Below, one piece after another: positions 25,127 to 32,981 of a stretch of 64,000 bases of DNA (position 1 is the stretch's first letter; every line of letters begins with the position of its first letter). A program made the translations under genes and the position numbers. The notes beneath the pieces were generated by a model, which worked only from the letters and a program-made list of their open reading frames with translations, made no database searches and was not told the DNA's origin. Origin of the DNA: Nocardia sp. BSTN01 (GTDB lineage Bacteria; Actinomycetota; Actinomycetes; Mycobacteriales; Mycobacteriaceae). The DNA is taken from contig NZ_JADKYP010000010.1 of assembly GCF_015354405.1 (NCBI RefSeq), forward strand, positions 62,001 through 126,000. The letters are read 5' to 3'.

Positions 25127-25714
25127 TCAGACGTCCTCGCGCGGCGCCACGATCCGGCGCGCGGCGTCGCGCACCCAGTTGCGCAGCTCCGCCGGGTCGT
25201 CGGGGCCGCCGACGACGAACCGCCGGGATTGCGGGAGCGCCTGCTGATAGTTGATCAGTCCGGTGAGCAGGGTCAGCAGGTAGCCGGGTGGCATATCGCC
25301 GCGCAGCAGTCCCCGCCGTTGCGCGGCCTCGACCTTCTCGATCTTGTCCCGGTAGCGGCGCGCGCGGGCCTCGCCGGCGGTGACCTGATCCGGCGCCAGT
25401 TCCAGCGCCTCCCACATCTGCAGCCGGAGGAATTCCGGATGTTCGCGGTGGTAGGCGATATGAGCGTCCACCCAGGCGTCGATATCGTCGATGTCGGTCG
25501 AGACCGCCGCGGCCACATCGATCATCGCCTTCTCGAGCACCTGCTCGAACAGTTGCTGCTTGTCGCCGAAGTAGGCGTAGATCAACTGCTTGTTGGCCTT
25601 GGCATTGCGGGCGATGCGATCCACGCGGGCACCGGCGATCCCGTGGGCGGCGAACTCCTCGGTCGCCGCCTCGAAGATGCGGGCCTTGGTGGCCTCGGGA
25701 TCGCGCGGGGGCAT
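25127..25714 (-). CDS. TetR-family regulator of the divergent efflux gene
   Basis: A 195-residue repressor. The helix-turn-helix (residues 8-52) contains ARIFEAATEEFAAHGIAGAR and NAKANKQLIYAYFGDKQQLF. The C-terminal domain carries the family ending LITGLINYQQ-like TGLINYQQALPQSRRF. ATG 25714 is chosen over an upstream start because TAGCAT (25722-25727 on this strand) ends seven bases before it, a leaderless arrangement. It is divergent from a DHA2 efflux gene, with two sites sharing TAACCAACC in the spacer, so it should repress both. Confidence 0.88.
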   Translation of the reverse strand: MPPRDPEATKARIFEAATEEFAAHGIAGARVDRIARNAKANKQLIYAYFGDKQQLFEQVLEKAMIDVAAAVSTDIDDIDAWVDAHIAYHREHPEFLRLQMWEALELAPDQVTAGEARARRYRDKIEKVEAAQRRGLLRGDMPPGYLLTLLTGLINYQQALPQSRRFVVGGPDDPAELRNWVRDAARRIVAPREDV

Positions 25715-25725
25715 GCCATCGATGC

Positions 25726-25790
25726 TAACCAACCAATTGGTTGACACGACGTCGCGGGCGCTGGAATAGTTCTAACCAACCGGTTAGTTA
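25726..25790. promoter_or_regulatory. Double TetR operator between the regulator and the efflux gene
   Basis: Site 1 is the perfect 14-bp palindrome CAACCAATTGGTTG (25730-25743), which abuts the -10 of the TetR gene. Site 2 (25773-25790) is TAACCAACC followed by GGTTAGTTA, 8 of 9 pairs matching. Both begin with TAACCAACC (25726 and 25773), 47 bases apart. This spacing allows two dimers to bind, one at each promoter. Confidence 0.8.
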
Positions 25791-25871
25791 CAACCCTCGC
25801 GGAGACCGATCCGCATCCCGCGGCGCAGCGCGGCGCCGCCGACACTCTCGACCGATTCCGGGGAGTCCGAT

Positions 25872-27335
25872 ATGTCCACCCTCGAAACCCCTACCGCCCC
25901 ACCACTTCTGCGCACACCACCGGCCGATGTCGTGCCCTACCCGGCTCGCTGGCGGGTCCTGCCGGTGGTGCTGAGCGCCATGTTCATGGCGATGTTCGAC
26001 TGGTTCGTCGTCAATGTCGCCGCCTCCTCGCTACAACACGACCTGAACGCCGGCGAAGCGGCGCTCGAACTGATCGTCGGCGGCTACGGCTTCGCCTACG
26101 CCTCGGGCCTCATCACGGGCGGCCGGCTCGGCGACCTGTTCGGCCACCGGCGCCTGTTCGTGATCGGCATGCTGGCCTTCACGGTGGCGTCGCTGCTCTG
26201 CGGTCTCGCGACCGACGCCTGGACGCTGGTCGGGGCCCGTGTGCTGCAGGGCGGCACCGCGGCGCTGATGGTGCCGCAGATGCTCGCGCTGATCAACACC
26301 CTGTTCCCGCCGCTCGAGCGGCCCCGGGCGATGGCCGCGTTCGGCGCCACCATCGGCCTCGGCGCGGTCGCGGGCCAGGTGCTCGGCGGCATTCTGCTCG
26401 ACGCCGATCTGTTCGGCTGGGGCTGGCGGACCATCTTCTACATCAATGTGCCGATCGGGCTGGTCGCGGCCGCCCTGGCCGCGCGCTGGCTCCCCCGCAC
26501 CGGCAGCACCCGCCGGGCACGACTGGACCCCGTTGGCGCCGTGGGTATTTCCGCAGCACTGGCCCTGCTGCTGATCCCGATCACACTGGGCCGGCCGGAG
26601 GGCTGGCCGCTGTGGACCTGGGTGTCGATGGCGGCCGCGGCGCCGGTGCTGCTGGCGACACTGCGCTACGAGAACCGGCTGGCACGCCGGGGCGGGGAAC
26701 CGGTCCTCGACACCGCCATGGTCCGCGAACGCGGCTTCAGTCTCGGTCTGGTGATCGCGGGCGGTTATCTGACCTTTTTCGCCGGCTTCATGCTCTGCCT
26801 GACGCTGATGCTGCAGGGCGGACTCGGATTGTCGCCGCTGCGTGCCGGTTTGGCCTTCGCGCCGCTGGGACTGTGCTTCGCGGGCAGTTCACTGTTCCTC
26901 GCGCCGCGGGTCGCCGGCCGCTTCGGCAACCGGGTCATGGTGATCGGGACCTGCACCAGCCTGACCGGTCTGGGAATCACCCTGGCGGTGCTGGCCGGTA
27001 TGGGCACACAGGTGAGCGCCCTGGCGCTGATTCCCGGCATGATGATCGTCGGACTCGGCAACGGGATGACCATCCCCTCGGTCGTCTCGGCCGTACTGTC
27101 CTCGGGGATTCCCGCACCGCAGGCCGGGATGGCGGCCGGCGTGCTCACCACCGCACAGCAGTTCGGAAATGCCATCGGCGCAACGGTTCTCGGCGTCATC
27201 TTCTTCTCGGCGCTGGGTGCGGCACACACCACCGGCAGCTATGTGACCGCCATGGAGATGGCCGCGGTGGCCGGAATCGTGGTTCTCGGCGTGGTGCTCG
27301 CCGCCGCGCTGGCGCTGCCGCGGCAAACCCGCTGA
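25872..27335 (+). CDS. MFS drug-efflux transporter, DHA2 (EmrB/QacA) family
   Basis: A 487-residue, 14-helix exporter. Helix 1 begins WRVLPVVLSAMFMAMFDWFV, where the Asp in MFDWFVVNVA is the DHA2 residue of the first helix. Motif A is GGRLGDLFGHRR, and motif C lies in GATIGLGAVAGQVLGGILL. The end is short and basic. The substrate is unknown. ATG 25872 lies 81 bases downstream of TetR site 2, giving a leader of some tens of bases. An inverted repeat at 27343-27372 follows the stop. It is the second TetR/MarR-controlled DHA2 exporter in the window but is not a copy of 17273-18709. Confidence 0.9.
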   Translation: MSTLETPTAPPLLRTPPADVVPYPARWRVLPVVLSAMFMAMFDWFVVNVAASSLQHDLNAGEAALELIVGGYGFAYASGLITGGRLGDLFGHRRLFVIGMLAFTVASLLCGLATDAWTLVGARVLQGGTAALMVPQMLALINTLFPPLERPRAMAAFGATIGLGAVAGQVLGGILLDADLFGWGWRTIFYINVPIGLVAAALAARWLPRTGSTRRARLDPVGAVGISAALALLLIPITLGRPEGWPLWTWVSMAAAAPVLLATLRYENRLARRGGEPVLDTAMVRERGFSLGLVIAGGYLTFFAGFMLCLTLMLQGGLGLSPLRAGLAFAPLGLCFAGSSLFLAPRVAGRFGNRVMVIGTCTSLTGLGITLAVLAGMGTQVSALALIPGMMIVGLGNGMTIPSVVSAVLSSGIPAPQAGMAAGVLTTAQQFGNAIGATVLGVIFFSALGAAHTTGSYVTAMEMAAVAGIVVLGVVLAAALALPRQTR

Positions 27336-27342
27336 ACGGCTC

Positions 27343-27372
27343 GATGCCCCCGGCCGCACGACCGAGGGCATC
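27343..27372. terminator. Probable bidirectional terminator
   Basis: GATGCCCCCGG and CCGAGGGCATC form an 11-bp stem with one mismatch and an 8-base loop. It sits between the stops of the convergent efflux and GroES-like genes. No U-tract is present. Confidence 0.55.
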
Positions 27373-27382
27373 GCCGTGGCGG

Positions 27383-27703
27383 TTACAGGTAGAGGCCGGT
27401 GCCGTGTTCGGGGCGCTCGCTGGCCACCGCGTGCAGGTCGCGTTCGCGCAGGACCAGATAGGCCTGGCCCTGCACTTCCACCTCGAACTGATCCTCGGCG
27501 CTGAACAGCACGCGGTCGCCGACGCCCACGCTGCGCACATGCGAACCGACACCGCTGACCTCACCCCAGGTCAGCCGCTTGGCCACCTGCGCGGTGGCGG
27601 GAATGAGAATGCCGCCACTGCTGCGTCGTTCGCCCTCCTCCTGGGAGACGCGAACCATGATCCGGTCGTGGAGCATCTGGATCTCGAGCTTGGCATCGGA
27701 CAC
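27383..27703 (-). CDS. GroES/Cpn10-like protein
   Basis: A 106-residue protein with the chaperonin-10 fold pattern: LEIQMLHDRIMVRVSQEEGE (strand 1), the mobile-loop region RRSSGGILIPATAQ, GEVSGVGSHVRSVGVGDRVLF (the Cpn10 GxGD-R-like turn) and a closing YLVLRERDLHAV. It is slightly longer than GroES and has no groEL beside it, so it is probably not the main co-chaperonin. GTG 27703 was chosen because it gives a normal N-terminus. It is divergent from the FAD oxidase gene with 50 bases between starts. Confidence 0.8.
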   Translation of the reverse strand: MSDAKLEIQMLHDRIMVRVSQEEGERRSSGGILIPATAQVAKRLTWGEVSGVGSHVRSVGVGDRVLFSAEDQFEVEVQGQAYLVLRERDLHAVASERPEHGTGLYL

Positions 27704-27741
27704 CGCGGCAGTGTACTGCGCACGGATCCCGTGCCGGCACG

Positions 27742-27753
27742 TAGGTTCGGGGT
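27742..27753 (+). promoter_or_regulatory. Leaderless-type -10 hexamer of the FAD oxidase gene
   Basis: TAGGTT at 27742-27747 ends six bases before GTG 27754, and no Shine-Dalgarno sequence is present. Confidence 0.5.
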
Positions 27754-29112
27754 GTGGACATCGCAACACTCGCAGACCGGCTTCCCGACGGCACGGTCGT
27801 CACCGATCCCGACATCCTCGCCGGGTACCGCCACGACCGCGCGCTCGATCCACACGCCGGGATGCCGGCGGCGCTGGTGCGGCCGCTGACCACAGAGCAG
27901 GTCGCGACCGTGGTCGGCTGGGCGGACGAACATCGGGTCCCGCTGGTGCCGCGCGGCGCCGGAACCGGACTGTCCGGCGGCGCGACCGCGCAGGACGGCG
28001 CCCTGCTGGTGAGCACAGAACGCATGCGGGAGATCACGGTCGATCGGGTCACCCGCACCGCCGTGACCCAGCCCGGACTGCTGAACGCGGAGGTCAAACG
28101 GGCCGCCGCCGAGCACGGACTGTGGTACCCACCGGATCCGTCCTCGTTCGAGATCTGCTCGATCGGTGGCAACGCCGCCACCAACGCCGGTGGGTTGTGC
28201 TGCGTGAAATACGGCGTCACCACCGACTACATCCTGGGTATGGAAGTGGTGCTCGCCGACGGCTCGGTGGTGCGGCTGGGCGGGCCGCGGCTCAAGGATT
28301 CCGCGGGGCTGTCGCTGACCAAACTGTTCGTCGGCAGCGAGGGCACCCTCGGCATCATCACCGAACTGACGCTGCGTCTGCTGCCCGCGCAGTCGCAGCA
28401 GAGCACCGTGGTCGCCACGTTTTCCACGCTCACCGCGGCCACGGCGGCGATCGAGGCGGTCGCGGCCCGGCTGCGTCCCTCGATGCTGGAGTTCATGGAC
28501 TCGGTGGCGATCAACGCGGTCGAGGACGAAATGCGGATGGGACTCGATCGCGAGGCCGCCGCCATGCTCGTGGCCCGCTCCGACGCCCCCGGCGAATTCC
28601 GCGCGCGAGAGGCCGCGATCATCGCCGAGGCCTGCGAAAGCGCAGGAGCGGCCGAGGTTTTCCGGACCGAAGACCCGGAGGAGGGCGAAGCGTTCTGCGC
28701 CGCACGGCGATTCGCGATCCCCGCGGTGGAACGCAAGGGCCCGCTGCTGCTCGAGGACGTCGGCGTGCCACTGCCGCGCCTGGGCGACCTGGTCACGCGG
28801 ATCGCCGAGATCGCCGAGCGGCGTGAGGTGCTGATCTCGGTGATCGCGCACGCCGGTGACGGCAACACTCACCCGCTGATCGTCTACAACCCCGCCGATG
28901 CGGACGAGACCGCACGCGCCCATCAGGCCTTCGGCGAGATCATGGAACTGGCCATCGCGCTGGGCGGCACGATCACCGGCGAACACGGGGTCGGGCGGTT
29001 GAAGAAGGCGTGGCTGCCCGATCAGGTCGGTCCGGAGGTGATGGATCTGACCCGGCGCATCAAGGACGCGCTGGACCCGCACGGCATTCTCAATCCGGGC
29101 GCGGTGCTCTAG
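27754..29112 (+). CDS. glcD: FAD-linked oxidase, GlcD/2-hydroxy-acid dehydrogenase type
   Basis: A 452-residue flavoprotein of the VAO fold. The FAD-binding domain contains VPLVPRGAGTGLSGGA near residue 67, the PPDPSSFEICSIGGNAATNAGG segment and GSEGTLGIITELTLR. The substrate domain ends with HAGDGNTHPLI and TITGEHGVGRLKKAWL near 415, with the catalytic His/Glu region of the D-lactate/glycolate oxidase group. It should oxidise a 2-hydroxy acid such as glycolate or D-lactate, passing electrons to a quinone or another acceptor. GTG 27754 follows a -10 hexamer by six bases. No GlcE/GlcF subunits adjoin, as is usual for single-chain actinobacterial members. Confidence 0.87.
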   Translation: MDIATLADRLPDGTVVTDPDILAGYRHDRALDPHAGMPAALVRPLTTEQVATVVGWADEHRVPLVPRGAGTGLSGGATAQDGALLVSTERMREITVDRVTRTAVTQPGLLNAEVKRAAAEHGLWYPPDPSSFEICSIGGNAATNAGGLCCVKYGVTTDYILGMEVVLADGSVVRLGGPRLKDSAGLSLTKLFVGSEGTLGIITELTLRLLPAQSQQSTVVATFSTLTAATAAIEAVAARLRPSMLEFMDSVAINAVEDEMRMGLDREAAAMLVARSDAPGEFRAREAAIIAEACESAGAAEVFRTEDPEEGEAFCAARRFAIPAVERKGPLLLEDVGVPLPRLGDLVTRIAEIAERREVLISVIAHAGDGNTHPLIVYNPADADETARAHQAFGEIMELAIALGGTITGEHGVGRLKKAWLPDQVGPEVMDLTRRIKDALDPHGILNPGAVL

Positions 29113-29168
29113 CGCCCGGCCACGTCCAGGACGGAACAAATCGAGGCGACGAGGGAGTTCTACCTGAT

Positions 29169-29459
29169 ATGACGACCAGGCTCGAGCACAATACGGCCGC
29201 CGGCCGCTACGAGATCTACATCGACGACACTCTCGCGGGCTACGCGGACTACAACGAAAGCAGCGCGGGCGACAAGCCGATTCGCGACCTCAACCACACC
29301 CTCACCTTCCCCGAATTCCGGGGGCGCGGGGTGGCGGCGCAACTGGTCGACTACGCGCTCACCGACTGCCGCGACAACGGATTCGCCGTGGTGCCGACCT
29401 GTTGGTACGTAGAGCAGTACATCGGCGACCACCGCGAATACGCCGACCTCGTCGCCTAG
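29169..29459 (+). CDS. GNAT-like N-acetyltransferase, short YjdJ type
   Basis: A 96-residue protein of the short GNAT subfamily. YEIYIDDTLAGYADYNESS is the opening strand pair, HTLTFPEFRGRGVAAQLVDY contains the acetyl-CoA pyrophosphate loop (RGRGVA), and PTCWYVEQYIGDHREYADLV is the family ending. It should transfer an acetyl group from acetyl-CoA to an unknown amine. ATG 29169 is the first in-frame start and gives the usual length. It lies 57 bases after the FAD oxidase on the same strand. Confidence 0.85.
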   Translation: MTTRLEHNTAAGRYEIYIDDTLAGYADYNESSAGDKPIRDLNHTLTFPEFRGRGVAAQLVDYALTDCRDNGFAVVPTCWYVEQYIGDHREYADLVA

Positions 29460-29481
29460 CGGGCATACTCCGGCGGCCGCA

Positions 29482-29790
29482 TCAGATGCGGCGCCGCCAG
29501 ACCAGGAACTGCCGGTCGCCGACCGTCCCCATCGCGTCGATCACCGCGGCGTTGTCGAACCCCGGCAGCTTCTGCAGGCGGGCCAGGAACTCGGTGTCGG
29601 CAGCGGAATGCGGGACCACACAACCGTTCCCGCGCACACCGATCAGCACGAAGAACACATCGTCGGCGAAGGGGCCGTCGGCGGTCGTGATGATCCGCAC
29701 CTCGGTCAACTCCAGCCAGGTGACCTCTTCGATTCGCCCGTTGTCCAGGGTGCGGCGGACGAACCTGTCGGTGATCTCCACGCCTGCCAT
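29482..29790 (-). CDS. Conserved small protein, unknown function
   Basis: A 102-residue soluble protein with VEITDRFVRRTLDNGRIEEV and VTWLELTEVRIITTADGPF, ending FDNAAVIDAMGTVGDRQFLVW. Strand-rich with Trp and Gly turns, it has a PH-like or immunity-like look but no assigned domain. It converges on the GNAT gene with 22 bases between stops; a 17-bp inverted repeat (29476-29492) covers its stop codon. I do not recognise the function. Confidence 0.6.
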   Translation of the reverse strand: MAGVEITDRFVRRTLDNGRIEEVTWLELTEVRIITTADGPFADDVFFVLIGVRGNGCVVPHSAADTEFLARLQKLPGFDNAAVIDAMGTVGDRQFLVWRRRI

Positions 29791-29804
29791 GCATCAATAT
29801 TGCG

Positions 29805-29970
29805 CCGCGAAAGCCGTTGGGACAATTCCGAATTCGCCCGATTGCGATTGAACGAACATTTGAAATTGCAGATGAAAGTACTTCGCAGAGATTTTCGGGC
29901 CAGTACCGTTCTACCAGCGAAAATTGCCGGTAATTCACTGAATTCGGCGCTTCGATACCGTAACGCGCCC
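29805..29970. other. A+T-rich island in a 298-base gene-free stretch
   Basis: The stretch 29791-30088 has no supported gene. Bases about 29805-29970 are visibly richer in A and T than anything nearby (runs such as GAAATTGCAGATGAAAG and AAATTGCCGGTAATTC). It lies before the small gene 29482-29790, which reads leftward, and behind the stop of fadE25. It could hold the promoter of that gene or a nucleoid-protein site. Confidence 0.45.
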
Positions 29971-30088
29971 TGACAACCCGCCGCGCGCGACGCGCCACGA
30001 GCCACGGCCACTTCGGTTCGATGTCATAAGGCGACGCGGGCGGCGCCGGGTCGTCACCGGCACCGCCCACGCCCTCGGCAACGTGCGA

Positions 30089-31246
30089 TCAGCGCAGCAG
30101 CTGACGCGACATGACCAGACGCTGAATCTGGTTGGTGCCCTCGTAGATCTGGGTGATCTTGGCGTCGCGCATCATCCGCTCCACCGGGAAGTCGGTGGTG
30201 TAGCCGGCGCCACCGAACAGCTGCACCGCGTTGGTGGTCACCTCCATCGCCACATCGGAGGCGAAGCACTTGGAGGCGGCGGAGATGAAGCCCAGGTTCT
30301 TCTCGCCGCGCTCGGCGCGGGCGGCCGAGGTGTAGACCATCAGGCGCGCGGCCTCCACCTTCATAGCCATATCGGCGAGCATGAACTGGGTGTTCTGGAA
30401 ATCGGCGATGGCCTTGCCGAACTGCTTACGGTCCTTGGTGTAGGCGATCGCGGCGTCCAGCGCACCCTGCGCCAGACCGACGGCCTGCGCACCGATGGTG
30501 GGCCGGGTGTGGTCGAGGGTCTGCAGCGCGGTCTTGAAACCGGTGCCCTCGGCGCCGATGATCCGGTCGCCCGGGATGCGGCAGTTCTCGAAGTACAGTT
30601 CGGCCGTCGGCGAACCCTTGATGCCCAGCTTGTGCTCGAGCGGGCCGACCACGAAGCCCTCGTCGTCCTTGTGGACCATGAACGCGGAGATGCCGTTGGC
30701 GCCCTTCTCCGGATCGGTCACAGCCATCACGGTGTACCAGGTGGACTGGCCGCCGTTGGTGATCCAGCACTTGGAGCCGTTGATCACCCAGTCGTCACCG
30801 TCGCGCTTGGCGCGGGTGCGCATGGAGGCCGCATCCGAACCGGCCTCGCGCTCGGACAGGCAGTAGGAGGCCATCTTGCCCTCGACGAGGTCGGGCAGCA
30901 CCTTCTGCTTCAGCTCCTCGGAGCCCTGCAGGATCAGGCCCATGGTGCCGAGCTTGTTCACGGCCGGGATCAGCGAGGAGGAACCACAGACGCGGGCGAC
31001 CTCCTCGATGACGATGCAGGTGGCGACCGAGTCGGCACCCTGACCGCCGTAGGCCTCGGGGACGTGGACCGCGTTGAAGCCCGCGGCGTTCAGCGCGTCC
31101 AGGGCCTCCTTCGGGAAGCGGGCGTTGCCGTCGACATCCTTGGCGTGCGGGGCGATCTCCTTCTCGGCCAGGCCGCGAATCGCCGCGCGCAGCTCGTCGT
31201 GGATGTCGTCCAACTTGAACAGATCGAAATCGGGATTGCCCGCCAT
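30089..31246 (-). CDS. fadE25: Acyl-CoA dehydrogenase (FadE25 type)
   Basis: A 385-residue acyl-CoA dehydrogenase. It contains AGFNAVHVPEAYGGQGADSV, the signature ASYCLSEREAGSDAASMRT and the second signature QLFGGAGYTTDFPVERMMRD with the catalytic-region Glu in TQIYEGTNQIQR. It introduces the alpha-beta double bond in beta-oxidation, with electrons going to ETF. Sequence and position next to purE and purK match M. tuberculosis FadE25. CCAGGAG lies eight bases before ATG 31246. Two identical palindromes upstream point to control by the TetR protein encoded behind it. Confidence 0.93.
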   Translation of the reverse strand: MAGNPDFDLFKLDDIHDELRAAIRGLAEKEIAPHAKDVDGNARFPKEALDALNAAGFNAVHVPEAYGGQGADSVATCIVIEEVARVCGSSSLIPAVNKLGTMGLILQGSEELKQKVLPDLVEGKMASYCLSEREAGSDAASMRTRAKRDGDDWVINGSKCWITNGGQSTWYTVMAVTDPEKGANGISAFMVHKDDEGFVVGPLEHKLGIKGSPTAELYFENCRIPGDRIIGAEGTGFKTALQTLDHTRPTIGAQAVGLAQGALDAAIAYTKDRKQFGKAIADFQNTQFMLADMAMKVEAARLMVYTSAARAERGEKNLGFISAASKCFASDVAMEVTTNAVQLFGGAGYTTDFPVERMMRDAKITQIYEGTNQIQRLVMSRQLLR

Positions 31247-31315
31247 GGGTTCACTCCTGGTCGTGGGTTTCGGTTCGCCTGGTCCGCGAACTCCGGCACT
31301 ACACTGGCGCACCTC

Positions 31316-31406
31316 GGCACTCAGTGCCAGTCGCATTCGAGTATACGCTGCCGAAGCGCGACAACGTGAGGAGATACCCAGAATCTTCATTGGCACTCAG
31401 TGCCAA
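31316..31406 (-). promoter_or_regulatory. fadE25 promoter flanked by two copies of one operator
   Basis: The palindrome GGCACT-C-AGTGCC occurs at 31316-31328 and again, extended to TTGGCACTCAGTGCCAA, at 31390-31406. On the minus strand a -10 TATACT lies at 31345-31340, between them, so the nearer copy sits just downstream of the predicted transcription start and the farther one upstream of the -35 region. Confidence 0.75.
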
Positions 31407-31428
31407 ACAGGGGACTCGTCGGCCCGGA

Positions 31429-32109
31429 TCACAGATTATCGAGACGGTCGGCAAGGAGGTCGGCGACCTGCCGTGCGGGCATCGCGCGCGGGAAGACCGC
31501 CACCACCAGCTCGGCCGGATCCGGCGCCGGACCGGGAGGCGCGATCGCCCGCACCGCCGCACGCAGATCGGCCGCGCTCGCCTCGGTTCGACCACGCACC
31601 ATGCGGCGCAGCAGATAGTTGTGGGTGGCGGTGACGGCCGCACTGAACTGGATCAGCGCCAGATCGGGCACATCGGGAAGCCGGTCGCGCAGATAGTCGG
31701 TGAACAGCCGTTCGTACCGGAAGACGGTCACGATCTCGCGATCACGCAACGCCGACGCCTGCCGGACCACCCGATAGCGGCGCGCGGCCAGTTCCCTGGT
31801 CTCGGTGAACCGCTCGAAGATCCCGACCACCGCCTCCCGCACCGCATCCCACGGATCGCCTTGCGCCGCAGTCAGATACGCCTTCGCCCGGGCGAGCTGC
31901 TCCTCGTGGTCGGCGAAGACCACATCCTCCTTCGACCGGAACTGCCGGAAGAACGTCCGCCGCGAAATCCCCGCCGCCTCCGCGATCTCCTCCACCGTCG
32001 TCGCCTCGTACCCCTGCTCCGCGAACAACCGCAACGCGTGATCGACCACAGTGAGCCGAAACTCCGCGGCGTCGGCGGCACGAACGGGGGTCGAATTGTC
32101 GCTGGGCAC
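31429..32109 (-). CDS. TetR-family regulator, probably of fadE25
   Basis: A 226-residue repressor. The helix-turn-helix (residues 18-62) contains TVVDHALRLFAEQGYEATTV and EAAGISRRTFFRQFRSKEDV. The ligand domain is all-helical. It is transcribed toward fadE25, and the two copies of one palindrome in the 182-base gap suggest it represses fadE25, perhaps releasing it on binding an acyl-CoA. GTG 32109 follows TACCGT (32116-32121, minus strand) by six bases, so its own message looks leaderless, and no copy of the palindrome was seen at its own promoter. This gene has no counterpart in the M. tuberculosis order. Confidence 0.88.
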   Translation of the reverse strand: MPSDNSTPVRAADAAEFRLTVVDHALRLFAEQGYEATTVEEIAEAAGISRRTFFRQFRSKEDVVFADHEEQLARAKAYLTAAQGDPWDAVREAVVGIFERFTETRELAARRYRVVRQASALRDREIVTVFRYERLFTDYLRDRLPDVPDLALIQFSAAVTATHNYLLRRMVRGRTEASAADLRAAVRAIAPPGPAPDPAELVVAVFPRAMPARQVADLLADRLDNL

Positions 32110-32168
32110 GTCTAAACGGTAGCGAGATGCCGAGGCGACACCCCGCTGAACCGGTGACTGTTTCGATT

Positions 32169-32189
32169 ATTGCGAATATTGCGTATAGT
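32169..32189 (+). promoter_or_regulatory. Promoter of the HTH-PIN pair with tandem 9-bp repeats
   Basis: ATTGCGAAT (32169-32177) and ATTGCGTAT (32178-32186) are adjacent direct repeats, 8 of 9 bases alike, overlapping a -10-like TATAGT (32184-32189). This pattern suits autoregulation by the antitoxin. Confidence 0.6.
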
Positions 32190-32215
32190 TCGAACAGGAA
32201 GGAGTGGTGACCACG

Positions 32216-32668
32216 ATGGGGATGCAGACAGCCAAACGGACGGAACCCGGCGCCATCGATCCGGAGGTAGCCGCGCGCGCTATGCGTCGGATCAAGGACT
32301 ACCTGATGCGCCACACGGACGAACAAACCATCGTCGCTTCCGGTGGGACCGGCCGCGACGCTTTGATTCTCCCGCGCGAAGCCGTCAGTCTGCTGGCGTT
32401 CATCCTCGCCCAGGCAGCGGAAGGCCGGGGGGTGTCCGTCGTTCCTTCCAACGCGGAACTGACCACACAGCAGGCAGCCGACATGCTGAACGTGTCGCGG
32501 CCGTATCTGGTCAACCTCCTCGAATCCGGCGAGATTCCGTTCCGCCTCGTCGGTCGCCACCGCCGAGTCCGGTTCGACGACCTGAAGGCATACCAGCAAC
32601 ACACCGAAGCCGTCAGTAGGTCCGCGGCCGACGAGCTCGGCGCCCTCGGGCAGGAATTGGGCATCTGA
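32216..32668 (+). CDS. Antitoxin-like protein with excisionase-type HTH domain
   Basis: A 150-residue protein. The first 80 residues form a helical domain ending in a VSLLAFILAQAAEGRGVSVV segment. Residues 85-130 are a MerR/excisionase-type helix-turn-helix: ELTTQQAADMLNVSRPYLVN, then FRLVGRHRRVRFDDLKAYQ. Proteins of this design are encoded directly before PIN-domain toxins in many actinobacteria. AAGGAG (32199-32204) lies 11 bases before ATG 32216; in-frame GTG codons at 32204 and 32207 sit on that site. The toxin gene starts one base after the stop (TGACGTG). Confidence 0.82.
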   Translation: MGMQTAKRTEPGAIDPEVAARAMRRIKDYLMRHTDEQTIVASGGTGRDALILPREAVSLLAFILAQAAEGRGVSVVPSNAELTTQQAADMLNVSRPYLVNLLESGEIPFRLVGRHRRVRFDDLKAYQQHTEAVSRSAADELGALGQELGI

Positions 32669-32669
32669 C

Positions 32670-32981
32670 GTGGCATTCGTAGTGCTCTACGATGCCAATG
32701 TTCTCTACGGAAATACACTGCGGGACATGATGGTCCGGCTCGCGCGGTCGGGCATAGTGCAGGCGAAATGGTCGGCCCGCATTCTCGATGAAACCTTCGT
32801 CAACCTGTCCGCCAAGCGGCCCGATATCGCACCCGACAAGCTCGTGCGGCTTCGGCAGTTGCTCGTCCGGGCCGTACCCGACTGCTTGGTCGAAGGCTAC
32901 GAACCACTCATCGAGGGCCTGAAACTACCCGACATGGACGACCGCCACGTGCTCGCCGCCGCGATCAAGGCTGAAACCTCC
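32670..32981 (+). pseudogene. PIN-domain toxin gene, 3'-truncated against purE
   Basis: GTG 32670 begins a PIN domain: VVLYDANVLYGNTLRDMMVR with the first Asp, SARILDETFVNL with the Glu, and LPDMDDRHVLAAAIKA with the third acidic site. The protein should then continue with a TFN-x-x-DFP strand bearing the last acidic residue, but similarity stops at about 32970, a few bases before the purE stop (32982-32984). The frame then runs on for 288 more codons antisense through purE into purK and stops at 33839, so any product carries a long foreign tail. PIN toxins are RNases, and this copy is probably inactive. Confidence 0.75.

Noticed and set aside
29476-29492. 17-bp inverted repeat over the stop of the small gene 29482-29790 as a terminator
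   Set aside because: It overlaps coding sequence and the stop codon and has no U-tract, so termination is unsupported.
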